Numbered from the stretch's first letter, positions 42,867 through 55,291 are shown. The stretch is DNA of 64,000 bases from Orrella dioscoreae (GCF_900089455.2 NZ_LT907988.1:1054001-1118000), one strand, 5' to 3'. Numbers and translations are program-made. Notes: a model not told the origin generated them from the letters alone.

Positions 42867-43586
42867 ATGTCCAGGCTCCTGTTCCGCTTCGTCGAGTGGA
42901 TCCAGGACCGGATCGCGCGGGCCTCGCTGGTCGGCGACCGGCCCATTTTCGACAACGCCCAGTTCCCGTGGCTGGCGGCGGTGGAGGCGCAGGCATCGGG
43001 CATCCGGGAAGAGATGGCCAGCCTGCTGGATGACCGCAAGCGCATGCCTTCCTTCCACGAGTTGTCGCCGGAGGTCGAGATGATCACGGCCGACGACCAG
43101 TGGAAGACCTTCATGTTCCTGGCCTATGGCCTGCGGTCCGAGCGCAACCTTGCGCGTTGCCCGAATACGGCGCGGGCCCTGGCCGGCATTCCCGGCCTGC
43201 GCACCGCATTCTTCTCCATTCTCGAGCCCGGCAAGCGCATTCCCCTGCATCGGGGACCCTATAACGGCGTGCTGCGCCTGCACCTGGCGCTGATCGTGCC
43301 TGAGCCGCGCGAGCAATGCTGGATCGAGGTCGACGGGCAGCGCTACGTCTGGCAGGAAGGCCGCGCCGTCGTGTTCGACGATCTGTACCCGCACCAGGTG
43401 CATAACGACACCGATGGCGTACGGGTGGTGCTGTTCGTGGATTTCGAACGGCCCTGCCGCGCGCCCATCCGCTGGCTCAACCGGCTGCTGCTGGCCGTGG
43501 CGCCCTTCACCGACGAGCTGCGCCGCGGCAAGGCCAAGCATGCCGCGTGGGAGAAGGACTACTACGCCTTGCGGGACGGCAAGTAG
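42867..43586 (+). CDS. LpxO-like aspartyl/asparaginyl beta-hydroxylase family protein
   Basis: A 239-residue Fe(II)/2-oxoglutarate dioxygenase-type protein. The first metal histidine is in IPLHRGPYNGVLRLHLAL, the second in YPHQVHNDTDGVRVVLFVDFERP, and the Arg for 2-oxoglutarate in the same block. A C-terminal hydrophobic stretch (WLNRLLLAVAPF) fits LpxO, which hydroxylates an acyl chain of lipid A at the inner membrane. The ATG at 42867 is used; a GTG 45 bases upstream is possible. Confidence 0.83.
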   Translation: MSRLLFRFVEWIQDRIARASLVGDRPIFDNAQFPWLAAVEAQASGIREEMASLLDDRKRMPSFHELSPEVEMITADDQWKTFMFLAYGLRSERNLARCPNTARALAGIPGLRTAFFSILEPGKRIPLHRGPYNGVLRLHLALIVPEPREQCWIEVDGQRYVWQEGRAVVFDDLYPHQVHNDTDGVRVVLFVDFERPCRAPIRWLNRLLLAVAPFTDELRRGKAKHAAWEKDYYALRDGK

Positions 43587-43688
43587 GACGCGCTTGCCGC
43601 CCGCCGCGCCTATGCGCGGCGCGGGCTTGCCTATGCGGGATCCCGCCGGTCGGCCCCGTCATCGTGCACACTGCAGGCGCCGTGTACC

Positions 43689-45536
43689 ATGGGACGCAAC
43701 GCATTCCTTTTCCCTTCCATGCCGCGCAAACGCTTCGACCTTCGCGCCGAGACCTTCTCCAAGGTGCTCGGCTTTTCCTTTCAGCACTGGGGCCGCCAGC
43801 CCTGGCGCATCGCCGCCATCATGGCGGCGATTTCGCTCGCCACCCTGGCCGAAGTGCTGACACCTTTGTATGCCGGCCGGCTGGTGGATGCCATCGCCGC
43901 GGGCGGGCAGGGGGCGCACGATGCCGCCTGGTCGGCTTTCGGCGTGCTGGTCTCGCTGGGCGTGGCCGGCGTGGTGTTCCGGCAGTTGTGCTTCCGGGGG
44001 CTCATCGTGCTGACCACGCGCATGATGGCAGGCATGGCCAACGAGGCCTTCCACCGCGTGCAGCGCTTCTCCAGCGACTGGCATGCCAACAGCTTCGCCG
44101 GCTCCACGGTGCGCCGCATCACGCGCGGCATCTGGGCGCTGGACCTGCTGAACGACACCCTGCTCATCGCCATCCTGCCGTCGGTGGTGATGCTGGCGGG
44201 CGCGACGGTGCTGCTGGGGGCGCACTGGCCCATGATGGGCGTGGTGGTGGGCGTGGGGTCGCTGCTGTTCATCGCGGCGTCGGTGCTGCTGTCGGTGGGA
44301 TTCGTGGCTCCCATGGCCTCGCTGGCCAACCGTTGGGATACCAGGCTGGGCGGCGCGCTGGCCGATTCCGTGGGCTGCAATGCCGTGGTCAAGGCCTTCG
44401 GCGCCGAAACGCGCGAAGAGCGCAGGCTGGCCTGGATCATTGCCAAGTGGCGCGAGCGCACGCGCCGTTCGTGGAATCGCGGCAACCTGAACGGCACGGT
44501 GCAGGGCTTCCTGATGGTGGGCATGCAGGTGGCCATCCTGGCCACGACGCTGTTGATGTGGGACCGGGGCGAAGTGGGCGCGGGCGACGTGGCCTTCGTG
44601 CTGACGATGTTCTTCATGCTGCAAGGCCATCTCCGCGACGTGGGCATGCACATCCGCAACCTGCAGCGTTCGGTGAACGACATGGAAGAGCTGGTGGCCC
44701 TGCAGGACCAGCCGCTGGGCATCGAAGACCGTCCGGACGCCGTGCCTGCGCGCATCACGCAGGGCGGCATCGTGTTCGACCGCGTCACCTTCCGCTATGG
44801 CGCGCACCTCACGCCCTTGTTCCAGGACTTCACGGTGGCCATCCGGCCGGGTGAGCGGGTCGGGCTGGTGGGGCATTCCGGGTCGGGCAAGACCACCTTC
44901 ATCAAGCTGATCCAGCGCCTGTACGACGTGTCGGGCGGCGCCGTGCGCATCGACGGTCAGGACGTCATGGCGTTGCGGCAGGCGTCGCTGCGCGCGCAGA
45001 TCGCCATCGTGCAGCAGGAGCCCATCCTGTTCCATCGCAGCCTGTCGGAAAACATCGCCTACGCCCGGCCTGGCGCCACCGCCCGGGAAATCGAGGAGGC
45101 GGCGCGCCAGGCCAGCGCGCATGAATTCATCCAGCGGCTGCCGCGCGGCTATGACACCCTGGTGGGCGAGCGTGGCGTGAAGCTCTCGGGCGGTGAGCGC
45201 CAGCGCATCGCCATCGCGCGCGCCTTCCTGGCCAATGCGCCCATCCTGATCTTCGACGAGGCGACCTCCAGCCTGGACTCCGAAAGCGAGGCGCTGATCC
45301 AGGCCGCCATGGCCCGCCTGATGGTGGGCCGCACGACGCTGGTGATCGCACACCGCCTGTCGACGGTGCGCGCGCTGGACCGGCTGCTGGTGTTCGACAC
45401 GGGCCGCATCGTGGAAGAGGGCACGCACGAGGCGCTGCTGGCGAGGCCGGACGGGCGCTATCGCCGCCTGTACGAGCAGCAGGCGCTGGACATCAGCGCG
45501 GGTCTGGCTGGCGGCCCGGCAGCAGCAGCGGATTGA
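43689..45536 (+). CDS. ABC exporter, fused membrane and ATPase domains (MsbA/ATM1 type)
   Basis: A 615-residue half-transporter. Six membrane helices occupy residues 40-330, followed by an ATPase with Walker A GHSGSGKTT, Q-loop VQQEPILF, signature LSGGERQR, Walker B ILIFDEATSSLD and switch His in VIAHRLS. It would work as a homodimer in the inner membrane; substrate unknown (lipid, peptide or drug). The start may be ATG 43719 (MPRKRFDLRAE) in place of 43689. Its 3' end overlaps the convergent fdhE by 44 bases. Confidence 0.9.
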   Translation: MGRNAFLFPSMPRKRFDLRAETFSKVLGFSFQHWGRQPWRIAAIMAAISLATLAEVLTPLYAGRLVDAIAAGGQGAHDAAWSAFGVLVSLGVAGVVFRQLCFRGLIVLTTRMMAGMANEAFHRVQRFSSDWHANSFAGSTVRRITRGIWALDLLNDTLLIAILPSVVMLAGATVLLGAHWPMMGVVVGVGSLLFIAASVLLSVGFVAPMASLANRWDTRLGGALADSVGCNAVVKAFGAETREERRLAWIIAKWRERTRRSWNRGNLNGTVQGFLMVGMQVAILATTLLMWDRGEVGAGDVAFVLTMFFMLQGHLRDVGMHIRNLQRSVNDMEELVALQDQPLGIEDRPDAVPARITQGGIVFDRVTFRYGAHLTPLFQDFTVAIRPGERVGLVGHSGSGKTTFIKLIQRLYDVSGGAVRIDGQDVMALRQASLRAQIAIVQQEPILFHRSLSENIAYARPGATAREIEEAARQASAHEFIQRLPRGYDTLVGERGVKLSGGERQRIAIARAFLANAPILIFDEATSSLDSESEALIQAAMARLMVGRTTLVIAHRLSTVRALDRLLVFDTGRIVEEGTHEALLARPDGRYRRLYEQQALDISAGLAGGPAAAAD

Positions 45537-46443
45537 CGCTGCTGCGGGCGTAGCCTTCGCGCTCGACTTCGGCATCCAGCGCCAACGTGGCCAGGTCGTC
45601 CGCCATGGGGTCCTGGTTGCGGTCGCGGTCCATGTACAGCACCTTCAGGTAGCTGTGGCAGTCGCCGCAGCTCTCGGCCGTGATGGGCGCGGTTTTGCTG
45701 TCCAGCGACCAATAATCCAGCTTGCCGCCCTGTTCGCAATTGCTGCACTTGCTGCGCACCAGGTGCCAGCGGGTTTCGCACAGGCCGCAATGCAGGTAGC
45801 GCAGGCCTGCCTGCGCCCCGCCCAGCACGACGCTGGCCACCGGCGCGCCGCCGCAGGCGGGACAGAACTGGCGTGAGTCGCCTTGCGCGCGCCAGGCCGA
45901 TGCCGGCAGCCGCGCGGCGAACTGCACGGCGTGCAGCGACAGCGCAGCCCACAGGAAGAGCGCGCGGGCGCTGTCCACCTGCTCGAAGTCGCCCGCCAGC
46001 AGGGCGGCCGCGTCGTGGGCCAGGGCGTCGGACGAGGCGTCGCGCAGGGCGGCCAGCGTCTGGCGCAGCGGCAGGGATGCGTCCAGCTGCGCGGCACCCA
46101 GGCGCGAGAACGCCGCCAGGAAGGCAGGCAGTGCGGCGCGCCAGTAGGGCGCCTGCAGCAGCGCGCCCGGCGTGAGCGGCGTGACATCGGCGTGTGCCGC
46201 GGATGCGTCTTCCGCCAAGGGCAGCGAGTCCAGCGTGGCCTGCTGGGCTTGCACCAGGGCGGCGGCCATGCGCAGGTAGTCCGCCATGGGATGGCCGTCG
46301 GCCAGTTGCGCCAGCCGCGCCGCGCGGCGGGCGTAGTGCTTGTCCAGCCTGGGCGCCAGCACGGGCGGTGCGTCGCCGATGCCGCCGGTGGGCACGCCGA
46401 TGCCCTGCGTGTCCAGGCCGATGCCGCCTGCCGGGGACGTCAT
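45493..46443 (-). CDS. fdhE: FdhE, formate dehydrogenase accessory protein
   Basis: A 316-residue FdhE. Its zinc/iron cysteines are in CPACGG, LHCGLCETRWH, CSNC and CGDCHSYLKVLYMDRD, the last being the family signature. It helps mature the respiratory formate dehydrogenase. Last gene of fdoG-fdoH-fdoI-fdhE, starting 4 bases inside fdoI. Confidence 0.92.
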   Translation of the reverse strand: MTSPAGGIGLDTQGIGVPTGGIGDAPPVLAPRLDKHYARRAARLAQLADGHPMADYLRMAAALVQAQQATLDSLPLAEDASAAHADVTPLTPGALLQAPYWRAALPAFLAAFSRLGAAQLDASLPLRQTLAALRDASSDALAHDAAALLAGDFEQVDSARALFLWAALSLHAVQFAARLPASAWRAQGDSRQFCPACGGAPVASVVLGGAQAGLRYLHCGLCETRWHLVRSKCSNCEQGGKLDYWSLDSKTAPITAESCGDCHSYLKVLYMDRDRNQDPMADDLATLALDAEVEREGYARSSVNPLLLPGRQPDPR

Positions 46444-47102
46444 GCGCGCGGCTCCTTGGCGGCAGCGGCTTGCGTGGCTTCCTTGGCCAGCATCTGTTCA
46501 TGCCAGCGGTCGTGGTGCGCCCGCGCCCAGGCGCGCGTGACGCGGCCGGTGATCATGCCGCGAATGGACCCCTTGACCCAGAAGGCCAGGTAGATGTGGC
46601 CGATGATGAGCAGCATCAGGCCGATGCCCGCCAGCGAGTGCGCGATGAGACTGAGGCGGATGACGGGGATGGGGAAGTAGTGCGCGAACCAGGGGCGCCA
46701 GATGATGACGCCGCTGACCAGCAGCGCGGTGATGAGGACCATGATGCTCCAGAAGAGGACCTTCTGGCCGGCGTTGTACTTGCCGATGCGCAGGGGCTTG
46801 TCGTGGGCGCCGCGCACCACGTCCTTGACGTTGGCGAACCAGATCCTGTCCTCGCGTTCCGGCAGGTTGTATTTCACCAGCCGCAAGAACAGGAACATCA
46901 GGGCCAGGAACACCACCACGCCCAGGAAGGGGTGCAGGATGCGCGCCAGCTGGGGCGTACCCAGCACGGCATTCAGCCAGCTGAGCGAGGGGAAGAGCCA
47001 GGACAGGCCGGACAGCGCGACAAGGAAGAAGCAGGCCACCATCATCCAGTGGCACAGGCGCTCGGCGTAGCCGATGCGGTGCAGCGTGCTGTCGCGTTTC
47101 AT
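46440..47102 (-). CDS. fdoI: Formate dehydrogenase cytochrome b subunit (gamma)
   Basis: A 220-residue integral membrane diheme cytochrome b556-type subunit with four hydrophobic helices ([87 protein letters not shown]). Histidines in ERLCHW, RILHP and IAHSLAG...GHIY fit haem ligation. It passes electrons from formate to quinone. It overlaps its neighbours by 4 bases on each side. Confidence 0.92.
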   Translation of the reverse strand: MKRDSTLHRIGYAERLCHWMMVACFFLVALSGLSWLFPSLSWLNAVLGTPQLARILHPFLGVVVFLALMFLFLRLVKYNLPEREDRIWFANVKDVVRGAHDKPLRIGKYNAGQKVLFWSIMVLITALLVSGVIIWRPWFAHYFPIPVIRLSLIAHSLAGIGLMLLIIGHIYLAFWVKGSIRGMITGRVTRAWARAHHDRWHEQMLAKEATQAAAAKEPRA

Positions 47103-48031
47103 GCGCGGGGCTCCTCGTCCTGCCTGGCATCCGAGCGGGCAGCGCCGGCGTCGCCGGTCTCGTCATCGTCCGGCACCTCGTTGGGACCGGCCGCGATGTA
47201 GTGCGCGGCGGCGCCCACCAGCGCGGCGGCGAAGGCCACGCTGGCCACGGGTTTCAGCGCGCCCTTCCAGCTTTCCACCACCGGGCTGATGGTGGGTTCT
47301 GACGGCAGCTTGTGATAAAGCTCGGGGCGGTCGGCGTGATGCAGCACGTACATGACGTGGGTGCCGCCCACGCCTTGCGGGTCATACAGGCCGGCCTCGT
47401 CGTAGCCGCGCGTCTTCAGTTCCTCGACGCGCTCGTGCGCCAGCTGCTTCATGTCGTCCTTGCTGCCGAAGGTGATGGCGCCGGTCGGACAGGTCTTCAC
47501 GCAGGCGGGCTCCTGGCCCACGCCCACGCGGTCCGAGCACAGCGTGCACTTGTAGGCCTTGTTGTCGGACTTGTCGATGCGCGGCACGTCGAAGGGGCAG
47601 CCGGCGATGCAGTAGCCGCAGCCGATGCAGTGCTCGGACTGGAAGTCGACGATGCCGTTGGCGTACTGGATGATGGCGCCGGGCACCGGACAGGCCTTCA
47701 GGCAGCCGGGGTCTTCGCAGTGCATGCAGCCGTCCTTGCGGATCAGCCACTCCAGCTTGCCGGTTTCCTCGTGCTCGATCTCGTCGAAGCGCATCAGCGT
47801 CCAGGTCTTGGCGCCGAGGTCGGCGGGGTTGTCGTAGACGCCGACGTTGTGGCCGACCTCGTCGCGCAGGTCGTTCCACTCGTTGCACGCCACCTGGCAG
47901 GCCTTGCAGCCGATACAGGTGGTGACGTCGATCAGCTTGGCGACCTTGGCCTGGTGGTCGCGCACGTGCGGCGCGGGGGTCAGCGTGTTGGTGCCGGAAC
48001 GGCGGACGATATCCTGGGATTGCATGGACAT
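47099..48031 (-). CDS. fdoH: Formate dehydrogenase iron-sulfur subunit (beta)
   Basis: A 310-residue electron-transfer subunit with four ferredoxin-like cysteine groups: [35 protein letters not shown] and CTLCSDRV...CVKTCP. A C-terminal membrane helix ([18 protein letters not shown]) anchors it on the periplasmic face. It sits between fdoG and fdoI in the operon. Confidence 0.94.
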   Translation of the reverse strand: MSMQSQDIVRRSGTNTLTPAPHVRDHQAKVAKLIDVTTCIGCKACQVACNEWNDLRDEVGHNVGVYDNPADLGAKTWTLMRFDEIEHEETGKLEWLIRKDGCMHCEDPGCLKACPVPGAIIQYANGIVDFQSEHCIGCGYCIAGCPFDVPRIDKSDNKAYKCTLCSDRVGVGQEPACVKTCPTGAITFGSKDDMKQLAHERVEELKTRGYDEAGLYDPQGVGGTHVMYVLHHADRPELYHKLPSEPTISPVVESWKGALKPVASVAFAAALVGAAAHYIAAGPNEVPDDDETGDAGAARSDARQDEEPRA

Positions 48032-48038
48032 GTTTCCC

Positions 48039-51000
48039 TCAAGCTTTTTCGATATTCACGAGGAACGCCTTGTATTCCGGCGTCTGCGTGTTGGCGTCGC
48101 CCACGTGCGGGGTCAGCGTGTTGGTCAGGAAGCCCTTGCGGGTGGCGCCTTCATAGCCCCAGTGGCAGGGAATGCCGATGGAGTCGATGTCCTGGCCATC
48201 GATCTTCAGCGTGCGGATGCGCTTGGTGACCACGGCGCGCGCCTTGATGTAGCCGCGCTGGCTGGATACCTTGACCAGGTCGCCCTGCACGATGCCCTTG
48301 CGCGCCGCCAGCTTCTCGCCCACCTCGATGAACTGCTCGGGCTGGATGATCGCGTTCAGGCGCGAGTGCTTGGTCCAGTGGCGGAACAGCTCCGTGATGG
48401 AGTAGGTGGTGGCCACGTAGGGGAAGTCCTCGCGCTTGCCCAGGCGGGCGCGGTCGCTGGCATACAGCCGCGCCGTGGGGGCGTAGGTCACGCGCGGGTG
48501 CAGCGGGTTTTCCGCCAGCGGCGACTCCAGCGGCTCGTAGTGCTCGGGGAAGGGGCCGTCCACCATCGCGTCCACGCTGAAGAGCCGGCCCAGGCCCTCG
48601 GGCAGCATGATGAAGGGGTTGGCCTTGCTGCCGGGCGGCACGGTGGCGGCGAAATCCGGGTTGTCGATGCCAGTCCAGCGCGTGCCGTTCCACTCGATGA
48701 TCTTGCGCTTGGGATCCCAGGGCTTGCCTTGTGGATCGGCGGAGGCGCGGTTGTAGAGGATGCGGCGGTTCTGCGGCCAGGCCCAGGCCCAGCCGGGCGT
48801 ACAGCCCAGGCCGCGCGGGTCGGGCGTGTTGTCGCGGCGGGCCATCTGGTTGCCCTGCTCGGTCCACGAACCCGCGAAGATCCAGTTGAAGGACGCGGTG
48901 CTGCCGTCGTCGCGCAGCTGCGAGAAGTCGCTGAGCAGTTCGCCCTTGCGCGCGACGATGCGGCCCTGGTCGTCGGTCAGGTCCGCCAGCGCATGGCCGT
49001 TGGCCTCGCGCGCCACTTCCTCCGGCGCCGGGTCCATCGGGTTCTGGTAGTTCCAGGCCATGTTGAGGATGGGCGCGGGGTTGGCGCCGCCTTCCTTTTC
49101 ATAGAGCTCGCGCAGCTTCATGAAGAGGTGGCCCAGGATCTTGCCGTCGTGCCAGGCCTCCATGGGCGGCTCGGCGCCGGCCCAGTGCCATTGCAGCCAG
49201 CGGCCGGAGTTGACGATGGAGCCGTTCTCCTCGGCGAAGCACGAGGACGGCAGGCGGAAGACCTCGGTCTGGATGGTGGCGGGGTCGACGTCGTTGAACT
49301 CGCCATGGTTCTGCCAGAAGTTCGAGGTCTCGGTGACCAGCGGGTCGATGATGACCAGGAACTTCAGCTTGGCCAGCGCCACGGCGACCTTGTTGCGGTC
49401 GGGGAAGGCCGCGATGGGGTTGAAGCCCTGGGCGATATAACCGTTGACCTTGCCCTCGGCCATCATCTCCGAGTAGGCCAGCACGTCGTAGCTCTTGTCC
49501 CACTTGGGCAGCCAGTCGAAGCCCCAGTCGTTCTCGGCCGTGGCCTTGTCGCCCCACAGGCTCTTCATGAGGCTCACGAAGAACTTGGGCGTGTGGCGGT
49601 AATAGTTGACCTGGCCGGGCAGCAGCGCGCGCGGCGTGGTCTGCGCCAGGTAGTCCTTCAGGGTGGTCTGCGTGTCCGAGGGCAGGTTCATGTAGCCCGG
49701 CAGGCGCAGCGACAGCAGGCCCAGGTCGGTGTAGCCCTGGATGTTCGAATGGCCGCGCAGCGCGTTCACGCCGCCGCCGGCCATGCCGATGTTGCCCAGC
49801 AGCAGCTGGATCATGCCCGAGCCGCGGATCATCTGGGCGCCGTTGGTGTGGTGGGTCCAGCCCAGCGCGTACAGGAAGGTGGCGGTCTTGTCCGACACAC
49901 AGGTCTCGCCCAGCAGGCGGCAGATCTCCAGGAAATCGTCCTGGGGCGTGCCGCAGACGCGCGTGACCATGTCCGGCGTGTAGCGGCTGACGTGCTGCTT
50001 CAGCAGGTTCCAGACGCAACGCGGGTGCGACAGGGTCATGTCGCGGCGCGCGTGGCCGTTCTCGTCCAGCTCGTAGGTCCACGAGCGGCGGTCGTACTGG
50101 CCCGATGACTCGTCGAAGCCGCTGAAGATGCCGTCCTCGAAGGTGTAGTCTTCGCGCACGATCAGGCTGGCGTTGGTGTAGGCGCGCACATAGTCGTGAT
50201 GCACCTTGTCGTGCGTGATGAGCCAGTTCACCACGCCCATCAGGAAGGTCACGTCGGAGCCGGCGCGGATGGGCGAGTACAGGTCGGCCACGGCCGCGCT
50301 GCGGTTGAAGCGCGGATCCACCACGATGACCTTGGCGCCGTTCTTCACCTTGGCCTCGATCACCCACTTGAAGCCAACGGGGTGGGCCTCGGCGGGGTTG
50401 CCGCCCATGATGAGGATGACGTTGGCGTTCTTGATGTCGACCCAGTTGTTGGTCATGGCGCCGCGCCCGAAGGTGGGCGCCAGCGCGGCAACGGTGGGCG
50501 CGTGGCAGACGCGGGCCTGGCTGTCGGTGCCCAGGATGCCCAGCGCGCGGGTGAAGCGCTGGTCGAGCGCACCGGTTTCGTTGCTGGCGGCCGAAGAGGT
50601 CAGCATGCCGGTGGAGAGCCAGCGGTTGACGGTCACGCCGGCGGCGTTCTTCTCGATGAAGTTGGCGTCGCGGTCGTCCTTCATCAGGCGCGCGATGCGC
50701 GAGATGGCGTCGTCCCAGCTGATGCGCTGCCAGGTGTCGGAGCCCGGCGCGCGGTATTCGGGAAAGTGCAGGCGCTGTTCGCTGTGGATGTAGTCCAGCA
50801 GGCCGGCGCCCTTGGGACAGAGCGAGCCGCGGCTGACCGGGTGGTCGGGGTCGCCTTCGATGTGGAAGATGCGCGACTTGGCGTTCTTCGCGCCGTCGCC
50901 CAGGCTGTACATGAGGATGCCGCAACCCACCGAGCAATAGGTGCAATTGTTGCGCGTCTCCTTGGCGCGCAGCAGCTTGTAGCGGCGCGGCTGGGTGGCT

Positions 51001-51095
51001 TCGGCGACCGAGGGGGCAAAGCCCAGGGTAATGGCACTGGCTCCGGCCAGCCCCGCGCTACAGAGCTTGAAAAACCGCCTTCTGCCGACTTGCAT
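48039..51095 (-). CDS. fdoG: Respiratory formate dehydrogenase catalytic subunit (alpha), cysteine form
   Basis: A 1018-residue molybdopterin oxidoreductase. The N terminus carries a Tat signal ([12 protein letters not shown]). The 4Fe-4S site is CTYCSVGC with CPKG. At the active site, where E. coli FdnG/FdoG have selenocysteine in ARVUHGPTV, this protein has cysteine (ARVCHAPTV, about residue 195), so no selenocysteine machinery is needed. ATG 51095 is chosen with AGGAG 6 bases upstream; GTG one codon earlier is possible. It oxidises formate in the periplasm and feeds electrons through FdoH and FdoI. Confidence 0.95.
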   Translation of the reverse strand: MQVGRRRFFKLCSAGLAGASAITLGFAPSVAEATQPRRYKLLRAKETRNNCTYCSVGCGILMYSLGDGAKNAKSRIFHIEGDPDHPVSRGSLCPKGAGLLDYIHSEQRLHFPEYRAPGSDTWQRISWDDAISRIARLMKDDRDANFIEKNAAGVTVNRWLSTGMLTSSAASNETGALDQRFTRALGILGTDSQARVCHAPTVAALAPTFGRGAMTNNWVDIKNANVILIMGGNPAEAHPVGFKWVIEAKVKNGAKVIVVDPRFNRSAAVADLYSPIRAGSDVTFLMGVVNWLITHDKVHHDYVRAYTNASLIVREDYTFEDGIFSGFDESSGQYDRRSWTYELDENGHARRDMTLSHPRCVWNLLKQHVSRYTPDMVTRVCGTPQDDFLEICRLLGETCVSDKTATFLYALGWTHHTNGAQMIRGSGMIQLLLGNIGMAGGGVNALRGHSNIQGYTDLGLLSLRLPGYMNLPSDTQTTLKDYLAQTTPRALLPGQVNYYRHTPKFFVSLMKSLWGDKATAENDWGFDWLPKWDKSYDVLAYSEMMAEGKVNGYIAQGFNPIAAFPDRNKVAVALAKLKFLVIIDPLVTETSNFWQNHGEFNDVDPATIQTEVFRLPSSCFAEENGSIVNSGRWLQWHWAGAEPPMEAWHDGKILGHLFMKLRELYEKEGGANPAPILNMAWNYQNPMDPAPEEVAREANGHALADLTDDQGRIVARKGELLSDFSQLRDDGSTASFNWIFAGSWTEQGNQMARRDNTPDPRGLGCTPGWAWAWPQNRRILYNRASADPQGKPWDPKRKIIEWNGTRWTGIDNPDFAATVPPGSKANPFIMLPEGLGRLFSVDAMVDGPFPEHYEPLESPLAENPLHPRVTYAPTARLYASDRARLGKREDFPYVATTYSITELFRHWTKHSRLNAIIQPEQFIEVGEKLAARKGIVQGDLVKVSSQRGYIKARAVVTKRIRTLKIDGQDIDSIGIPCHWGYEGATRKGFLTNTLTPHVGDANTQTPEYKAFLVNIEKA

Positions 51096-51209
51096 CACCC
51101 ACTCCTATAAGCACACAGGAACATATAAAAGATTGCGGCGGACGATGATCGTCCGCCGCGCGGGCGGAGTGTATCGAAGATTCGCGCGGGGTGCTTGGAG
51201 AGGGATCAG

Positions 51210-51256
51210 TGTCGGGCCCTGAACTTAGACCAAAGTTTTAGATGTCTGACCCGACA
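51210..51256. repeat. 47-bp element bounded by TGTCGGG inverted ends
   Basis: TGTCGGG (51210-51216) and CCCGACA (51250-51256) are perfect inverted ends, with partial symmetry further in. It is AT-richer than its surroundings and lies 23 bases beyond the stop codon of the ABC-F gene. No target duplication is seen. It may be a MITE-like or insertion-sequence remnant, or a transcript-end hairpin. Confidence 0.5.
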
Positions 51257-51278
51257 TATATATGCAAGGGTTTGCAGC

Positions 51279-52898
<1,620 letters not shown>

Positions 52899-53018
52899 GG
52901 GAAGGGGCGCGCGCCGCGGAGCGGCGCTTGGGCGCGGAAAAAGGCGGCTAAGGGCAAAGCCCGCCAGTGTAGGCGATCCGCGTGACGCGACGCCCCTTCG
53001 CGTGACGGCGGGCAGGAA

Positions 53019-53771
53019 TCAGAAGCGGTAGAGCACGCCCACGCTGCCGTTCACGCTGGTGTCGCGCTCGGAAATCGGCGAGTCCTTGGCGTCGCCCAGC
53101 AGCGTCTTCACGCCCACGCCGGTCATGACCGACCAGCTGTCGTTCAGGCTGTGCGTCCAGGTCAGCGACAGGCCGGCCGAGCGGAAGCCGGCCGAGGCCG
53201 AGTAGCTGTCATAGCGGGTGCTGCGCGCGGCTTCGGCGCGGCTGATGCCGAACCAGGTGTCCATGTTGTCGTCGTTGCCCCAGACCGTGTTCGCGCCCAG
53301 GCGGACCTGGTTCTTCTGGGTCTGCAGCAGGGCGTACGACGCGCCCAGCTGCAGCGTGGCGCCGTAGCCGGACTTCATGGCCTGCTGGAGGTCCGCCGAC
53401 ACGGTGTACCGGCCGGGCGACCATTCCAGGAAGGCGCCGGCCAAACCGTGCGTCTTGATCTCGTCCAGTCCGGCCAGGTCGTCCTCGGCCTTGCGCTTGA
53501 AGCCCAGGCCCACGTACAGGCCGGCGGCCCAGTCGGGCGCCAGCGTGGCACGGATGCCGGCGGCGGGCGCGCCGGCGCGCGGGGCGATGAAGAACATGTC
53601 GTGGTTGTACTGGATGAGGGGCATGGCGCGCGCCTTGTAGTCGCGCGCGCCGTCATATTCGGGAACGATGCCGACACCTGCGCCGATGACGTTCTGGGCG
53701 GAGGCGGCGCCCACGCAAGAGAGCAGGGCGAACGCAAGAAGGGACTGCGCGGGAAGGAGGCGAGGCAGCAT
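53019..53771 (-). CDS. MipA/OmpV family outer-membrane protein
   Basis: A 250-residue beta-barrel-type protein with a signal peptide ending ASAQ (about residue 25), alternating beta strands, and a terminal phenylalanine (GVLYRF) typical of BAM-inserted proteins. The opening VIGAGVGIVPEYDGARDYKARAMPLIQY matches the MipA/OmpV family. Some members scaffold murein enzymes; others influence antibiotic susceptibility. It lies upstream of the ABC-F gene on the same strand, 120 bases apart, probably a separate unit. Confidence 0.88.
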   Translation of the reverse strand: MLPRLLPAQSLLAFALLSCVGAASAQNVIGAGVGIVPEYDGARDYKARAMPLIQYNHDMFFIAPRAGAPAAGIRATLAPDWAAGLYVGLGFKRKAEDDLAGLDEIKTHGLAGAFLEWSPGRYTVSADLQQAMKSGYGATLQLGASYALLQTQKNQVRLGANTVWGNDDNMDTWFGISRAEAARSTRYDSYSASAGFRSAGLSLTWTHSLNDSWSVMTGVGVKTLLGDAKDSPISERDTSVNGSVGVLYRF

Positions 53772-53869
53772 GATTGTCCTGGATGCGGGGGAGGGGACCG
53801 GCGCCGGACGGCGCGGTTGGCGAATTCTAGAAAGCCCTCCATTAATCCCGCATTAAGCGATAGGGACCC

Positions 53870-53960
53870 TTTTGTTGCCGGGCCGTCCCAAGGCAAAAGA
53901 CGGCCCCCTTGGGGGGCAGCAAGCCGAAGGGGCGGCGTGGGGGGGCGTTTTGTTGCCGGG
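53870..53960. repeat. Palindromic GC-rich unit flanked by 13-bp direct repeats
   Basis: TTTTGTTGCCGGG occurs at 53870-53882 and 53948-53960. Between them is a GC-rich unit with GGGCCGTC/GACGGCCC (53880-53906, perfect 8-bp arms), the palindrome CCCCCTTGGGGG, and a GGCAGCAAG core. The core resembles short repeats scattered in Bordetella and Achromobacter intergenic regions. The whole 416-base gap from 53772 to 54187 holds no supported gene. Confidence 0.6.
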
Positions 53961-54187
53961 ATCGTGGCTTCCGGGGTGCGGACATACCCTTGCTTTGGGT
54001 CTTGTGCCCGCTTTGTATACATCTTTTTACGGGTTTACGCCGATGTTGCGGGCGTAGGGCGGGCGCTATGTTACCCATGCCGCAGTCACCGGAAAGGGTA
54101 GGACTGGCAGCATGCGGGGCTGTGGAAGTAGAACAAGTTCGAACACAAAACAGAACGAGACTTTCCCTGTCTGAGGAGACACACGCG

Positions 54188-55291
54188 ATGAAACCCACTC
54201 GCCGTACATTCATGGCCGGCGCGGCCGCCAGTGCCGCGCTCGCGGCGCCCGCCGTCGTCAAGGCACAGCAGGTCACGTCCCTGCGCTTCCAGAGCACCTG
54301 GCCCGCCAACGATATCTTCCACGAGTACGCGCAGGACTTCGCGAAGAAGGTCAACGAGATGTCCGAAGGCCGGCTGCGCATCGAGGTGCTGCCCGCCGGC
54401 GCCGTCGTGCGCGCCTTCGACCTGCTGGACGCCGTGTCGTCGGGCACGCTGGACGGCGGCCACGGCGTGGTGGCCTACTGGTACGGCAAGAACACCGCGG
54501 TCGCCCTGTGGGGATCGGGCCCCTCGTTCGGCATGGACCCGAACATGCTGCTCGCCTGGCACGAATACGGCGGCGGCAAGGAGCTGCTGAAGGAAATCCA
54601 GAAAGCCATGGGCGTGAACGTGACCTCGTTCATGTACGGACCCATGCCCACCCAGCCGCTGGGCTGGTTCAAGAAGCCGGTCACGCGCGCCGAGGACTTC
54701 AAGGGCCTGAAGTTCCGCACCGTGGGCCTGGCCATCGACATGTTCTCGGCGATGGGGGCGGCGGTGAACGCGCTGCCGGGCGGTGAAATCGTCCCCGCGC
54801 TGGACCGCGGCCTGCTGGATGGCGCCGAGTTCAACAACGCCTCGTCCGACCGTTCGCTGGGCTTCCAGGACGTGTCCAAGATCTGCATGCTGCAGAGCTT
54901 CCACCAGAGCGCCGAGCAGTTCGAGGTCATGTTCAACACGGGCAAGTACGAAGCCCTGCCGAACGACCTGAAGGCCGTCATCCGCTATGCCACCCAGGCA
55001 GCCAGTGCCGACATGTCGTGGAAGGCGATCGACCGTTATTCCAAGGACTACATCGAGCAGCAGAAGGCTGGCGTCAAGTTCTACAAGACGCCTGACGCCA
55101 TCCTGCGCGACCAGCTGAAGATCTGGGACGAGATGATCGCCAAGCGTTCGGCCGAGAATCCGCTCTTCAAGAAGGTGCTGGACTCGCAGAAGGCCTTCGC
55201 GCAACGCAGTGGCCGGTGGCAGAACGACACGACCATCGACTACCGGATGGCCTACAACCACTACTTCGCGCAGAGCAAGCCCAAGGCTTGA
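54188..55291 (+). CDS. TRAP transporter substrate-binding protein (DctP family)
   Basis: A 367-residue periplasmic protein with a Tat-like signal (RRTFMAGAAASAALAAPAVVKAQ). The mature part opens LRFQSTWPANDIFHEYAQDFAKKV, and the conserved ligand-Arg region is LKFRTVGLAIDMFSAMGAAVNALPGGEIVPALDRGLLDGAE. It resembles the TakP subgroup, which binds 2-oxo acids; the actual ligand is not known. The ATG at 54188 has GAGGAGA 8 bases upstream. dctQ and dctM homologues follow. Confidence 0.92.
   Translation: MKPTRRTFMAGAAASAALAAPAVVKAQQVTSLRFQSTWPANDIFHEYAQDFAKKVNEMSEGRLRIEVLPAGAVVRAFDLLDAVSSGTLDGGHGVVAYWYGKNTAVALWGSGPSFGMDPNMLLAWHEYGGGKELLKEIQKAMGVNVTSFMYGPMPTQPLGWFKKPVTRAEDFKGLKFRTVGLAIDMFSAMGAAVNALPGGEIVPALDRGLLDGAEFNNASSDRSLGFQDVSKICMLQSFHQSAEQFEVMFNTGKYEALPNDLKAVIRYATQAASADMSWKAIDRYSKDYIEQQKAGVKFYKTPDAILRDQLKIWDEMIAKRSAENPLFKKVLDSQKAFAQRSGRWQNDTTIDYRMAYNHYFAQSKPKA

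Noticed and set aside
43547-44854. A 435-codon frame overlapping the ABC exporter gene
   Set aside because: Out of frame with the clear exporter and with shadow-like Arg/Ala composition.
48039-51095. Selenocysteine (in-frame TGA) in the formate dehydrogenase
   Set aside because: The active-site codon encodes cysteine and the frame is open throughout.
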